A stretch of DNA of 50,085 nucleotides from Bacteroidota bacterium (GCA_022571255.1 JACZYD010000006.1:1-50085), one strand, 5' to 3'; positions 1 to 8,882 are shown, numbered from the stretch's first letter. The notes: generated from the sequence alone by a model not told the origin. Translations and numbers: made by a program.

Positions 1-347
1 GTCGTTACCAGACCGGTAAGATTCACGTCGGCCATTTCTGTATCGTTGGAATCGAATTGTGTCATGCGCGTGATATCTTCGGTCGATCCATCGGAATAAT
101 GCGCCACGGACACTAGCTGCTGAGTTCCTTTGCGCTCCATGATCCGCTCTTTAGGAAAGATTTCAATATGCGTGACCGTGGGGTCATCGGGTTTGCCGTA
201 GGGCATACCCTGCTCGATCCAACGATGTATCAAGCGAAAGGAAGGAGAATCTTTTGCGATTCGATGGCCACCACCATGCGGTACTTGAGCACTCAATTTC
301 ATTAACAGAAGACTACGCGAGGGAGCTGCCGGAAAGATTCGGCGTCC
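1..347 (-). pseudogene. Fragment of a DUF1549/BIG2 (planctomycete-type cytochrome) protein
   Basis: Read on the minus strand, an open frame enters at a TGA (348-350) and runs off the window edge. Its translation carries the series GRRIFPAAP, SLLLMK, VPHGGGHRI, RWIEQGMPYG, then QQLVSVAHYSDGSTEDITR and SND.EMADV. This is the order seen in the large surface proteins of planctomycetes and relatives, where a PSCyt/DUF1549 cytochrome-like region leads into a BIG2 immunoglobulin-like domain. The family normally has several hundred residues and a CxxCH-type haem motif upstream of this stretch. Here that upstream part is missing because kynureninase sequence on the other strand begins at about 340-350. 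The gene is therefore cut at the junction and also at the window edge. Family recognised from motif order; the break itself is seen directly. Confidence 0.72.
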
Positions 348-1228
348 TCATCGAAGGAGGTGCATTCCCGTCCGACCAGTATGTGATCAGCTCACAGATC
401 GCATGGCACGGGTATGATCCCGCTCAAGGAATCCACCGGATCAACCCCAGGTCTGGTGAATCGCATATCCGTACCGATGACATCACCTCCTATCTCGAGG
501 AACACGGGCAACGGATCGCTCTCGTTTTACTGGGCGGTGTAAATTATTACACGGGTCAGTTTTTTGAGATCGAACCAATCACGGAGGCCGCCCACCGAAA
601 CGGATCTCTGGTCGGTGTTGATCTGGCTCACGCCGCGGGCAACGTGCCTCTTCTGCTCCACGACTGGAACGTGGATTTCAGCGTGTGGTGCAGCTATAAA
701 TACCTGAATGCCGGACCAGGGGGCCCAGGATCGATCTTTGTGCATGAGAGACACGGCCGCTCTTTTGACTTGCCACGGCTTTCAGGGTGGTGGGGACATG
801 ACAAGGAGACCCGGTTTCAGATGCCCGACGACTTCAAGCCGATGCAGGGCGCGGAGGGTTGGCAGTTGAGCAATCCTCCGATTCTGTCGATGGCGGCGCT
901 GCGCGCTTCTCTCGATGTATTTGATCGGGCCGGTCTCGGGAAGCTGCAGACTAAATCTCGTCGGTTGACGTTGTTTCTGGAGTATCTCCTGGGTGAGAAG
1001 TGTCCGGACATATCGATCATGACTCCCTCGGACCCCTCGCAAAGAGGAGCACAATTGTCGCTGCGTATTCCTGGAGGGCGCGACGTTTTTGACCGACTCA
1101 GTGCTCGCGGTGTAAGCACCGATTGGCGAGAGCCCGACGTCATACGCGCAGCACCGGTTCCTCTATACAATACATTTGAAGATGTATTCCATTTCGTGGA
1201 GATCCTCTTTCTTGCACTCGACCGATGA
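254..1228 (+). CDS. kynU: Kynureninase, N-terminally truncated
   Basis: PLP enzyme that cleaves kynurenine or 3-hydroxykynurenine to (hydroxy)anthranilate and alanine. Family similarity starts abruptly near residue 28 (position about 338) at the FGVLIEGGAFPSDQY block. It continues through VDLAHAAGN, the PLP lysine in SYKYLN (K149) and the GWQLSNPP block to a normal C-terminus. Kynureninases are about 420 residues, so roughly the first 100 are missing, including the part contributing to phosphate binding. The first 28 codons, from a TTG at 254, are the antisense of a DUF1549 gene and not kynureninase. The stop overlaps the kmo start (ATGA), as in an operon. Either a rearrangement broke the gene or the contig is misjoined. 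As it stands the product should be inactive. Confidence 0.85.
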   Translation: MRFDGHHHAVLEHSISLTEDYARELPERFGVLIEGGAFPSDQYVISSQIAWHGYDPAQGIHRINPRSGESHIRTDDITSYLEEHGQRIALVLLGGVNYYTGQFFEIEPITEAAHRNGSLVGVDLAHAAGNVPLLLHDWNVDFSVWCSYKYLNAGPGGPGSIFVHERHGRSFDLPRLSGWWGHDKETRFQMPDDFKPMQGAEGWQLSNPPILSMAALRASLDVFDRAGLGKLQTKSRRLTLFLEYLLGEKCPDISIMTPSDPSQRGAQLSLRIPGGRDVFDRLSARGVSTDWREPDVIRAAPVPLYNTFEDVFHFVEILFLALDR

Positions 1229-2601
1229 TTGCATCCTCTCATATTCACATAATCGGGGGCGGACTGGCAGGTTCATTGCTCTCTCTGCACCTTGCTGATC
1301 TCGGACACACCGTTGAAGTGTTCGAAAAGCGCCGGGATCTGCGTTCTGCTTCAGCACCTGGGGGGCGCTCCATAAACCTCGCGATTTCCGCCCGCGGTCT
1401 CGCAGCCCTCGAACGCATCGGGATGGCCGATGATATCCTCTCGATCACCATTCCCATGCGCGGCAGGATGATTCATGATCTCGATGGATCGACACATCTT
1501 CAGCCGTACAGCAGCAACCCCGATCAGTTTATCCGATCTGTTTCGCGGGCAGACCTGAATCGAAAACTGCTCGAGGCTTCAGCGCAATATCCGGGGATCG
1601 AATTGCATTTCAAGGTCAACGCAGAGTCCGTCGATCTCCACTCCCGAACACCATCGTATTCTCGTTCCCTGGAAAACGGAGGGACTGAATCGTTTTCAGC
1701 AAGCCAGAAACCGGATGTGATTTTTGGTGCGGACGGCGCCGGATCGGTGCTCCGCAGAGCGATGGTCGAGCAGGCAAATCTGTCTGTAGACACGTCATTC
1801 CTTGAGCACGGATACAGGGAACTGACGATTCATCCGAATCTGGATGGGAGCCCGAAACTGCCTATCGAAGCACTTCACATATGGCCTCGGGGCGGATTCA
1901 TGCTGATTGCATTACCCAATATGGATCACAGTTTTACGTGTACGTTGTTTATGCCTCACAGCGGTTCTGTCAGTTTCGAAGCACTCGACCGACCTGACGC
2001 TGTAGATTCTTTTTTTCAGAATCAGTTTCCGGATGTGTGGACGCTTCTGGAAGGCCTTTCCGAACAGTTTTCCGCCAATCCGACCGGCCATCTTGGCACC
2101 GTGCGTTGCCCGTTCTGGAACTACGGCGGCGAGGCCTGCCTGCTCGGAGACGCAGCTCACGCTGTTGTTCCGTTTTTCGGTCAGGGGATGAATTGTGCGT
2201 TTGAAGACTGCACGGTTTTGAGACAGCTTCTGGACGATTTGCCGGAGAGTTGGCATACGGCCTTATCCGACTTCTCTGCGAACCGTGTCGCCGACGCTTA
2301 TGCGATTGCAGATATGGCGATTTCGAATTACATAGAAATGAGAGACCTTGTGAACGACGGCGAATACAAGCTGCGCCGACTCCTCGGTTTCGAACTCGAA
2401 AAACGGTTTCCTGACCGCTTCATCCCGGGATATTCCCTCGTCTCCTTCCACACAATCCCCTACTCTGAAGCCAAGGCCCGGGCCGAAGAACAAGAACGAT
2501 TACTACGAGACCTGACTGCCGGTAAAAAAGAGATCTCCGAGATCGATTGGTTACTCGCCGAGAAACTGGTTGACCAGTCCATGCCTGCTAATCCGAGGTA
2601 A
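1225..2601 (+). CDS. kmo: Kynurenine 3-monooxygenase
   Basis: FAD-dependent aromatic hydroxylase that converts kynurenine to 3-hydroxykynurenine with NADPH and O2. The N-terminus has the dinucleotide-binding motif IIGGGLAGS (residues 9-17). A second FAD motif, GDAAHAVVPFFGQGMN, lies near residue 308 and is typical of KMO. Its length of 458 aa is normal. The start codon overlaps the kynureninase stop by 4 bases, so the two are translationally coupled. At the 3' end it overlaps the convergent kynA gene by 14 bp, leaving no room for a conventional terminator. Together with kynA and kynU it gives the route from tryptophan to 3-hydroxyanthranilate; 3-hydroxyanthranilate dioxygenase is not in the window. 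Confidence 0.95.
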   Translation: MIASSHIHIIGGGLAGSLLSLHLADLGHTVEVFEKRRDLRSASAPGGRSINLAISARGLAALERIGMADDILSITIPMRGRMIHDLDGSTHLQPYSSNPDQFIRSVSRADLNRKLLEASAQYPGIELHFKVNAESVDLHSRTPSYSRSLENGGTESFSASQKPDVIFGADGAGSVLRRAMVEQANLSVDTSFLEHGYRELTIHPNLDGSPKLPIEALHIWPRGGFMLIALPNMDHSFTCTLFMPHSGSVSFEALDRPDAVDSFFQNQFPDVWTLLEGLSEQFSANPTGHLGTVRCPFWNYGGEACLLGDAAHAVVPFFGQGMNCAFEDCTVLRQLLDDLPESWHTALSDFSANRVADAYAIADMAISNYIEMRDLVNDGEYKLRRLLGFELEKRFPDRFIPGYSLVSFHTIPYSEAKARAEEQERLLRDLTAGKKEISEIDWLLAEKLVDQSMPANPR

Positions 2602-3694
2602 ATCGGAAACCCATCTGCCTCTTTATTTCCTCTGAAAGCACGGGAAGATCAGACCGAGGAATAAAAAACGTGGACAAATTCGTCAGGTCGGAGAATACTT
2701 TATTGTGTTCTGCCGCTTTCCGCAGATATTCGTGACCTGAAGATCCGCCCGTTCCGATCTTGGTGCCGATCATGCGTTCGGCCATCAACGCATGCCGGTA
2801 ACGCCAGGCTGAAAAATTCTCATCGATATCTACGAGTGCTTTCAGGAACCGAAACGGCGTGTAGAGTATCGGCTCGTCGCGGTAAAGATGGATGAGCAGA
2901 GCGGCCTTGAGGGCCCGGTGTGATAACCGCGAAACACCCTCCGTCTGCAGCTTCTGATACGAGACCTCATCGAAGAGCGCGGCAAAATGTTTTTTCGTTT
3001 TCTGCAGGTTCTGGACCTGCTCTTCTTTTTCGCTCATCGTGAGCAGCGGATTCGTATCAATAACTTGCCGGTCCCTTCCCATCATTTCGTCAACAGCAAG
3101 TCCGTATTCGCTCCAGAAGTCGTAGTCTCCCATCCGTATAAATGGCGTTCTTTCGAGCCACGCTTCAACAAGATCAAAAAGAGAAGGCGACAATTCGGCC
3201 GCCTCCACACGTGTACGATCAGCATCGTTGAGCCGACTCGAATAGCGGGTTTTTTCGTATCCAAATCTGTCCTTTGGCCTCATTCCCATCGAGTTCTCAA
3301 TCAGCCGCCATTGTGCACTCTGAAATCCGGATGCCGGGAACAGTGTGTCTCGAAAATCCAGAAAGTCGAGAGGTGTCATCGTCTCCATGATATCTATCTG
3401 AGTCGAAAACAGACGCTGGATTTCAATGATCCGCTCAAGGTGGGCAACACCCCTGCCCAATTCTTTTTCTGCAACGACGCCTTTCTCGAACAAGCGTTTA
3501 AGTGCATCCAATTCCCACAAAATCAGTTTGAACCAGAGCTCAAAAGCCTGGTGAACAATGATGAATAACATCTCATCGTGCGCCGTGGCTCCAACCTTGG
3601 TGCTCTCCAGCCCCTGCGCCTCGAGAAGTTTACTCAGCTGTAAATATTCACCGTAATAAAGGGGCTCTTTTCTTTCAGGACGGCTTTTGGACAT
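2588..3694 (-). CDS. kynA: Tryptophan 2,3-dioxygenase
   Basis: Haem dioxygenase that opens the indole ring of tryptophan to give N-formylkynurenine. Recognised by LYYGEYLQLSKLL, the HDEMLFIIVHQAFELWFKLIL block (residues 39-59, substrate pocket) and IGTGGSSGHEYL near the C-terminus, which holds a conserved substrate-contact segment. At 368 aa it matches the longer TDO type found in Bacteroidota and eukaryotes. The start ATG shares a base with the hpt stop (TAATG), so it is the last gene of a long minus-strand run. It converges on kmo with a 14-bp overlap, so the two halves of one pathway lie on opposite strands. Confidence 0.96.
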   Translation of the reverse strand: MSKSRPERKEPLYYGEYLQLSKLLEAQGLESTKVGATAHDEMLFIIVHQAFELWFKLILWELDALKRLFEKGVVAEKELGRGVAHLERIIEIQRLFSTQIDIMETMTPLDFLDFRDTLFPASGFQSAQWRLIENSMGMRPKDRFGYEKTRYSSRLNDADRTRVEAAELSPSLFDLVEAWLERTPFIRMGDYDFWSEYGLAVDEMMGRDRQVIDTNPLLTMSEKEEQVQNLQKTKKHFAALFDEVSYQKLQTEGVSRLSHRALKAALLIHLYRDEPILYTPFRFLKALVDIDENFSAWRYRHALMAERMIGTKIGTGGSSGHEYLRKAAEHNKVFSDLTNLSTFFIPRSDLPVLSEEIKRQMGFRFTSD

Positions 3695-4248
3695 TATTCT
3701 TCCTCCTCGATTATATAAATATCAGGGAGGTTTCTCCCCAGCTGTCCATAATCGAGACCATATCCGATTACAAATAGATTCTTGATCTTGAAGCCCACGT
3801 ATTGCAGAGGTACTTCAACACGCGTGGCTGCCGTTTTGTGAAGAAGCGTGGCCGCGCTCAGGGAAGCCGGCCTGTACTTCTTCATGATATCCATGATGAA
3901 CTGCATGGACAGGCCTGTGTCGACGATGTCCTCTACGACGATGACGTGTCTTCCTTCAATCGGAGCATCGATCTTCTTGAGTTCATGGACTACCCCGCTG
4001 GAAATCTTCTCCACCCCGTAAGACGACAGTTTGAGAAAATCCACCTCGCATTCAATATCAATGGATCGCATCAGATCTGCAAGAAACATGAATGCCCCGT
4101 TCAGGACACCGATCAAGATGGGTTTCCTGCCGTCGTAGTCTGTAGAGATCATACGGCCAAGCTCTGCTACGCGTTCTTGAATCGTTTTGCGATCCAGGTA
4201 TATGCGAAACGTGTCTCCACGTAGAGTCAGTGACTGGTTCTCGTTCAT
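3694..4248 (-). CDS. hpt: Hypoxanthine phosphoribosyltransferase
   Basis: Purine salvage enzyme joining hypoxanthine or guanine to PRPP. It has the family pattern PILIGVLNGAFMFLADLM, then DFLKLSSYG, the PRPP loop VIVVEDIVDTGLSM, and YVGFKIKNLFVIGYGLDYG, with the usual C-terminal LPDIY. I chose the internal ATG at 4248 (MNENQSL...). It gives the normal size of about 184 aa and avoids a 35-residue extension overlapping tilS. The open frame does run up to an ATG at 4353. It lies between tilS and kynA. The tilS-hpt(-ftsH) order is a widely conserved bacterial linkage. Confidence 0.94.
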   Translation of the reverse strand: MNENQSLTLRGDTFRIYLDRKTIQERVAELGRMISTDYDGRKPILIGVLNGAFMFLADLMRSIDIECEVDFLKLSSYGVEKISSGVVHELKKIDAPIEGRHVIVVEDIVDTGLSMQFIMDIMKKYRPASLSAATLLHKTAATRVEVPLQYVGFKIKNLFVIGYGLDYGQLGRNLPDIYIIEEEE

Positions 4249-4330
4249 GTGCAACAATTTCGTGTGTTGTTTATTCCCTGTTGGTTGCTTTGCAGCGTAA
4301 TAATACGCTTTGCGAGGCACATTCTTGGCG

Positions 4331-5842
4331 TCACGGATGCCGGGATTTGTCAACCGGCACAGATGTCATATCGACGATTTTTGACCCGACACAAAGCCTC
4401 GCGACAATCCGGCTGTCTTTGTCGAGGCGAACCCGGTTGTCGAGGCGGTGCCCGACCAACCAGACAATCTTCTCATCATCACAAACCACGTGCACATCCG
4501 AGCGCAGGGATGATTCGACTTTTACATCGGTCAGATATGACTTCACTTTCTTTGAGCCTTTCATTCCCAGCGGTACGAAGCGGTCCCCGGCCCTCCAGCG
4601 TCTGACGGTGAGCGAGCCGGTTACCTTTTTCAAATCCAGGAAAACACGGCAACAGTCTTCACCGCGCTCTGTAATGACGCTTTGAGCCCCGTCCAAGCTC
4701 TTTATCTCGAGGTCCACGTAACGATCGTCCACCCGGACCGAAATACCCGGTACCAGTTCGATGGATCTCGAATCAAGCTCTGAGTCAAGAATGGATTCCG
4801 GGTCTGCTTTCGCAACGCCTGCGACAGGTCGCCGATCGAAGTGAATGGCTGTACGTTCCCGCCATATACACCCTGATTTAAATTGAACCCGTCGACCCGG
4901 TTGAGAACGCAAAAGTGAATCGATCGCCGAAATGGTCGTGGATCGCGCCGGGGCCGCCGGCAGCCAGCGCCGAAGGGCACGCAGATATAACCAGGATCGC
5001 AGCACGGTTGAAAGCTGCATCAGTGATTCGATGGGCAATCGTCGATCAAGGTGAGTCCAGTTTCTCAGTGGCCCGGGGAGCGACTCAGGGATTACCTCGT
5101 CAACAACACGGGCGACAGCTTCAGCTGCTTCTGCGATATCGTCGATGAAATCCGGGCGGATACCGCGCGCATGCTCCGGGATTATTTCGTGTCGAATCCG
5201 ATTTCGCGTATACCGTAAATCCTGATTACTTTTATCTTCCCGCCAGGGAATCGCACGATCCGCGACATAACTCTCGATTTGACGACGACGAACGCATAGG
5301 AGTGGTCGGATGAGGTGGATCCGATCTCCAGAATCGTGCGGATCTTCTCCCTGGTACGCCTCGGAGGGGTCGAAATGATTCAGCACCCGGCTCGCTCTCA
5401 TGGCGGCCATTCCGTCGAGACCTGTTCCCCTTTTCAGATTCAACAACACCGTCTCGGCCTGATCGTTTCGATTGTGGGCCACAGCGACATGACGGATCCC
5501 TTTCGCGACAGCAATGCGCCGAAAATGATTATAGCGAAGTCGGCGAGCGCACTCCTGAATCGAGCCCGATCCGGATTGTTTTCGGATCTCATTGCCGAGC
5601 CGAACGGACAAAAATGAAATACCCAGTCCGGCACAATAATCGGAAACACATTGGACATCGGCATCGGACTCTCTGCCCCTCAATTCATGATTAAAATGAA
5701 CGGCAAAAATATCGTAACCCAATTCATACAGTATGTGAAGGAGCGACATCGAATCCACGCCCCCACTGACGCCCACCACGACCGGATCTGAATCTTGAAG
5801 CAAGCTGTGCTCGCGGATATAATTGCGAACCGTACTCTTCAT
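4331..5842 (-). CDS. tilS: tRNA(Ile)-lysidine synthetase
   Basis: ATP-dependent enzyme that puts lysine on C34 of tRNA-Ile(CAU), changing it from an AUG to an AUA reader. The N-type ATP-pyrophosphatase loop SGGVDS is at residues 26-31. It is followed by AVHFNHELRG and AVAHNRNDQAETVLLNLKRGTG, and RYTRNRIRHEIIPE marks the TilS core. The C-terminal part (TVRRWRAGDRFVPLGMKGSKKVKSYLTDVKV) is the TilS substrate-binding domain. At 503 aa it is full length. It starts 6 bases past the mutL stop and reads toward hpt. Confidence 0.95.
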   Translation of the reverse strand: MKSTVRNYIREHSLLQDSDPVVVGVSGGVDSMSLLHILYELGYDIFAVHFNHELRGRESDADVQCVSDYCAGLGISFLSVRLGNEIRKQSGSGSIQECARRLRYNHFRRIAVAKGIRHVAVAHNRNDQAETVLLNLKRGTGLDGMAAMRASRVLNHFDPSEAYQGEDPHDSGDRIHLIRPLLCVRRRQIESYVADRAIPWREDKSNQDLRYTRNRIRHEIIPEHARGIRPDFIDDIAEAAEAVARVVDEVIPESLPGPLRNWTHLDRRLPIESLMQLSTVLRSWLYLRALRRWLPAAPARSTTISAIDSLLRSQPGRRVQFKSGCIWRERTAIHFDRRPVAGVAKADPESILDSELDSRSIELVPGISVRVDDRYVDLEIKSLDGAQSVITERGEDCCRVFLDLKKVTGSLTVRRWRAGDRFVPLGMKGSKKVKSYLTDVKVESSLRSDVHVVCDDEKIVWLVGHRLDNRVRLDKDSRIVARLCVGSKIVDMTSVPVDKSRHP

Positions 5843-5848
5843 CCGGCT

Positions 5849-7729
5849 TCAGAGTTTCTGGTTGAATCGCTCCCGAAGTTCGTCAACCGACAGCTTCACG
5901 ATTGTCGGTCGCCCATCCGGGCTCGAATACGGCGTTGAACATAGAAACAGTTGATCAATCAGCGCTCGCATTTCTTGATGTGACAATTTTTTTCCAGGTT
6001 TTACAGAGCTCTTTCGTGCGATGCTGCGTGCCAGGTTTTCATGCCCCGAGAGATGGTCAACATCCTCGAAATGTTTGTACTGTTCGATTATTTCGTCCAG
6101 TACAGATCGTTCATCACCAGCGACCATGTCTGCCGGAACACCTCTGAGCATGATACTGCGACCACCAAACTGTTCGAGATCAAAACCGAGAGAACGCAGG
6201 TCAGGAATCAGCTCTTTCAAGAGAACGAAATCGGATGCATCGAACTCCAATGTCCGAGGGAAAAGCAGTTGCTGAGACAAGCCAAATCCACCTGAGAGGC
6301 TTTCGAGTGCTTTCTCGTACAAGATGCGTTCGTGCGCGGCCTGTTGATCGACAATCACAAGTCCGGTGCGAATTTGAGTCAGCACGTAAGCGTCGTGTAA
6401 TTGCCACAGAAGATCCGCCGAAGAACCAGACTCCACCGAGTCGAAATCTGTCGCTTCCCCCCCCGCGCCCGTTGCCCGTGACGGTACTCCCGAAAGATGG
6501 CCGTTATAGAGCTGTTCACTGACCTGTCCGGGTGACTGACCCGAACCGTATCCTGAAAAAGACTCTTTCTGGTTGGCCTTGAAATCAAGTTTTAATCCCT
6601 GCAGCGGTATGGCACCCGAAGCATCAGGAATCATCTCAGCCATCCCCAGTGTTTTACGCACGACGGTTCTCAAAATGCTGTACACTCCGCGCTCATCGTC
6701 AAATTTGACCTCAGCCTTGGTGGGATGCACGTTCACGTCGACATGGCGAGGATCAATGGAAAGAAATATGGCAAACAGCGGATAGGTTCCGTCCGGAATC
6801 AGGTATTCGTAGGCAGAAAAAATGGCGTGTTCAAGGTATCTGTGCCGTACCGAACGCCCGTTGACAAACAGGTACTGCTGTCCCCTGCTTCGGCGAACCT
6901 CTTCCGGACGTCCGATAAAACCAGATACCGATAAATAACTTGTTGTCTCCTGAACAGGAATCAGATTACGCGGGTTTTTCAGCGACAGAACGTCTCCAAT
7001 TCTCGCACTCAGGGCATCCGATTTTTCATCAAACAAACGCGCGTGAAATTTCATCAGTTCATTTCCGTCACTCACTATGCGGAACGAAACCGACGGGTTT
7101 GCCATCGAAAGAACATGAACACTATCCAGGATATGTTTTAATTCCGTGGCCGGTTTCTTTAAAAATTTTCGCCGGGCTGGAACGTTATAAAATATATTCC
7201 GCACCGTAACCGACGTCCCGTCGGTCGTGCCCACCGGAGTCACCGATCCCCCGGTGCTCCCGTCGCCGATTACTTCCGTGCCCATTTCATCACCGACGCG
7301 CTTCGTACGAAGTACCACGTTAGAGATGGCCGCGATCGAGGAGAGCGCCTCACCCCGAAAACCGAATGTCCGAATGGAGTCCAGGTCTTCAATTCCTCTG
7401 ATTTTGCTCGTAGTATGACGATTCAGGCAAATTCTCGCATCCTGAAGACTCATGCCACATCCGTTATCGACTACCTGTATCAGTTCGCTTCCGGCACTTT
7501 TCAGGTACAGGGCAATCTCCGTTGCACCGGCGTCGAGCGCATTCTCCATGAGTTCCTTGACCGCCGATGCAGGCCGCTGGACCACCTCACCTGCCGCAAT
7601 TTTATTGGCAAGTGCGACGGGCATTTGCCAAATGACCTGCCCCTCGTCGACAGGCACCCGTGCGGTGAACTCTTTCTCTACTTCCAACAATCCTGATCCG
7701 TTATTCGTGGACACCTTCCGATTAGACAC
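5849..7729 (-). CDS. mutL: DNA mismatch repair protein MutL
   Basis: Mismatch-repair ATPase linking MutS to strand removal. The GHKL ATPase is clear: KIAAGEVVQRPASAVKELMENALDAGA, DNGCGM and TFGFRGEALSSIA, then the VDVNVHPTKAEVKF block. The C-terminal dimerisation domain is present, but its endonuclease metal motifs are altered. DQHA(x)2E reads DQQAAHE (D461-E467), the ACR-like motif reads ARK, and CPHGRP reads SPDGRP. The frame begins with a GTG at 7729 that overlaps the upstream gene by 8 bp. This gives about 30 residues before the usual start of the fold, so a GTG at 7657 is an alternative start. 626 aa, normal length. Confidence 0.95.
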   Translation of the reverse strand: MSNRKVSTNNGSGLLEVEKEFTARVPVDEGQVIWQMPVALANKIAAGEVVQRPASAVKELMENALDAGATEIALYLKSAGSELIQVVDNGCGMSLQDARICLNRHTTSKIRGIEDLDSIRTFGFRGEALSSIAAISNVVLRTKRVGDEMGTEVIGDGSTGGSVTPVGTTDGTSVTVRNIFYNVPARRKFLKKPATELKHILDSVHVLSMANPSVSFRIVSDGNELMKFHARLFDEKSDALSARIGDVLSLKNPRNLIPVQETTSYLSVSGFIGRPEEVRRSRGQQYLFVNGRSVRHRYLEHAIFSAYEYLIPDGTYPLFAIFLSIDPRHVDVNVHPTKAEVKFDDERGVYSILRTVVRKTLGMAEMIPDASGAIPLQGLKLDFKANQKESFSGYGSGQSPGQVSEQLYNGHLSGVPSRATGAGGEATDFDSVESGSSADLLWQLHDAYVLTQIRTGLVIVDQQAAHERILYEKALESLSGGFGLSQQLLFPRTLEFDASDFVLLKELIPDLRSLGFDLEQFGGRSIMLRGVPADMVAGDERSVLDEIIEQYKHFEDVDHLSGHENLARSIARKSSVKPGKKLSHQEMRALIDQLFLCSTPYSSPDGRPTIVKLSVDELRERFNQKL

Positions 7730-7919
7730 TCAAGTAAATAATTAACACGAGGACGAAAAGAATGCCCAGCGTGAGAGCACTCTGTTTCTTCCCGCGGGGT
7801 ACGTCCTTTCTTGTGATCCTCATACGGCGCCTCAGACGATCGTCCTTCGTCGGATCGTAATAACGGGGTTCGTATTCGAATCGCCTGTTCCGACTTCTCT
7901 TTTTGGAAAGCACTCCCAT
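7722..7919 (-). CDS. Small basic single-pass membrane protein, function unknown
   Basis: A 65-residue protein starting at MGVLSKKRS. It is strongly basic (RRFEYEPRYYDPTKDDRLRRRMRI) and ends in one hydrophobic helix (LTLGILFVLVLIIYLSV), so it is probably tail-anchored with the charged part in the cytoplasm. The frame is open further upstream to 8039, but that extension has no protein character and the internal ATG is a better start. I recall similar RRFEYEPRYYDP proteins next to housekeeping genes in Rhodothermota/Balneolota genomes, which supports a real gene. It lies between cdsA and mutL and overlaps the mutL start by 8 bp. No function is known. Confidence 0.72.
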   Translation of the reverse strand: MGVLSKKRSRNRRFEYEPRYYDPTKDDRLRRRMRITRKDVPRGKKQSALTLGILFVLVLIIYLSV

Positions 7920-8045
7920 GATTTCAGGCAATTTTCCTCTAAAAGACCAACTGTAACCGGGTCTCCCGACGGACGTTCCGATCCAGGATCCGTTAACTCT
8001 TCCAGGTGGCGCAATGCCGCAGGAAGTGTCAGTCGGCACGGATGA

Positions 8046-8873
8046 TTACAAATAATCCGTGGCCATTATGAGATACAAATAGTAAACGGGAGTTGCCAGT
8101 ATAATGGAGTCAAATCGGTCCAAAAAGCCACCATGTCCGGGAAGCATTGAACCCGCGTCTTTTACTTTGGCAGAGCGCTTAAAAGAACTCTCCACAAGAT
8201 CTCCCAGCTGTCCAATTACAGAGGCGATGAGAGCGAAGGCGCTGACATCCATCCAACTCAGAAACGGAAAAAAGAGAAAACGCGCGGCCACGGCTGCAAT
8301 CAACGCACCGGCTACTCCGGCGACGGCACCTTCAACCGTCTTATTCGGCGAAACCTCAGGAGCCAGCTGAGTTTTACCTGCAGCTCGCCCCGCGTAGTAC
8401 GCTGTCGTATCACAAATCCATATCAGTGCAATCATGAACAATGTGATCGAAAACGCTTCCGTGGCTCCGAATGATTCTTCCAGACCACTGCGAATCAGTG
8501 GAAGGAACGAAAGAAATAACGCGGGATAAACAACTCCTGTCAACGTGCCGCCCACCCTCGCCATGGGATTCCCGGCCGGTCCCTGTCGTGAGGATTCCAG
8601 AACAAGAAAAACCAGAAGCAACAACACCACCGGTGTGGCAAATTCGATATCCGCGCGGAGAATGAGCACGGCCCCCAGAATCAGGCCTGCAGACACATTC
8701 GGCTTCCAGGACAGATGGGATTGCAATCTGTAAAGCTCAATTTGAGCAAACACCGCTACCACGACAATGAGAAGCGTGAACCAGATACCCCCCAAGTACA
8801 TCGGAGCGATAAAAAGTGGGATTCCGACGATGGCTGTAAAAATACGTGTTGATCCAGACCCGCTCATAATCAT
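8046..8873 (-). CDS. cdsA: Phosphatidate cytidylyltransferase (CDP-diglyceride synthase)
   Basis: Integral membrane enzyme that makes CDP-diacylglycerol from phosphatidic acid and CTP, the branch point of phospholipid synthesis. It has many hydrophobic helices and the C-terminal family signature: SPNKTVEGAVAG, then SVIGQLGDLVESSFKR, AKDAGSMLPGHGG-like spacing, and FLDRFDSIILATP. The length of 275 aa is typical. ATG codons at 8873 and 8867 are both possible starts. It sits between the DUF2007 gene and the small membrane protein in the packed minus-strand run. Confidence 0.95.
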   Translation of the reverse strand: MIMSGSGSTRIFTAIVGIPLFIAPMYLGGIWFTLLIVVVAVFAQIELYRLQSHLSWKPNVSAGLILGAVLILRADIEFATPVVLLLLVFLVLESSRQGPAGNPMARVGGTLTGVVYPALFLSFLPLIRSGLEESFGATEAFSITLFMIALIWICDTTAYYAGRAAGKTQLAPEVSPNKTVEGAVAGVAGALIAAVAARFLFFPFLSWMDVSAFALIASVIGQLGDLVESSFKRSAKVKDAGSMLPGHGGFLDRFDSIILATPVYYLYLIMATDYL

Positions 8874-8882
8874 CCAGAGGTT

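Noticed and set aside
254-337. First 28 codons of the kynureninase open frame as a real N-terminus
   Set aside because: They are the antisense of a conserved DUF1549 segment and do not resemble any kynureninase; the TTG start is an accident of the junction.
2987-3568. A 193-codon open frame on plus
   Set aside because: It lies wholly inside kynA on the other strand, and its sequence is the biased reverse reading of a conserved gene.
4249-4353. 35-residue N-terminal extension of hypoxanthine phosphoribosyltransferase
   Set aside because: It overlaps the end of tilS, is not conserved in the family, and the internal ATG gives the usual length.
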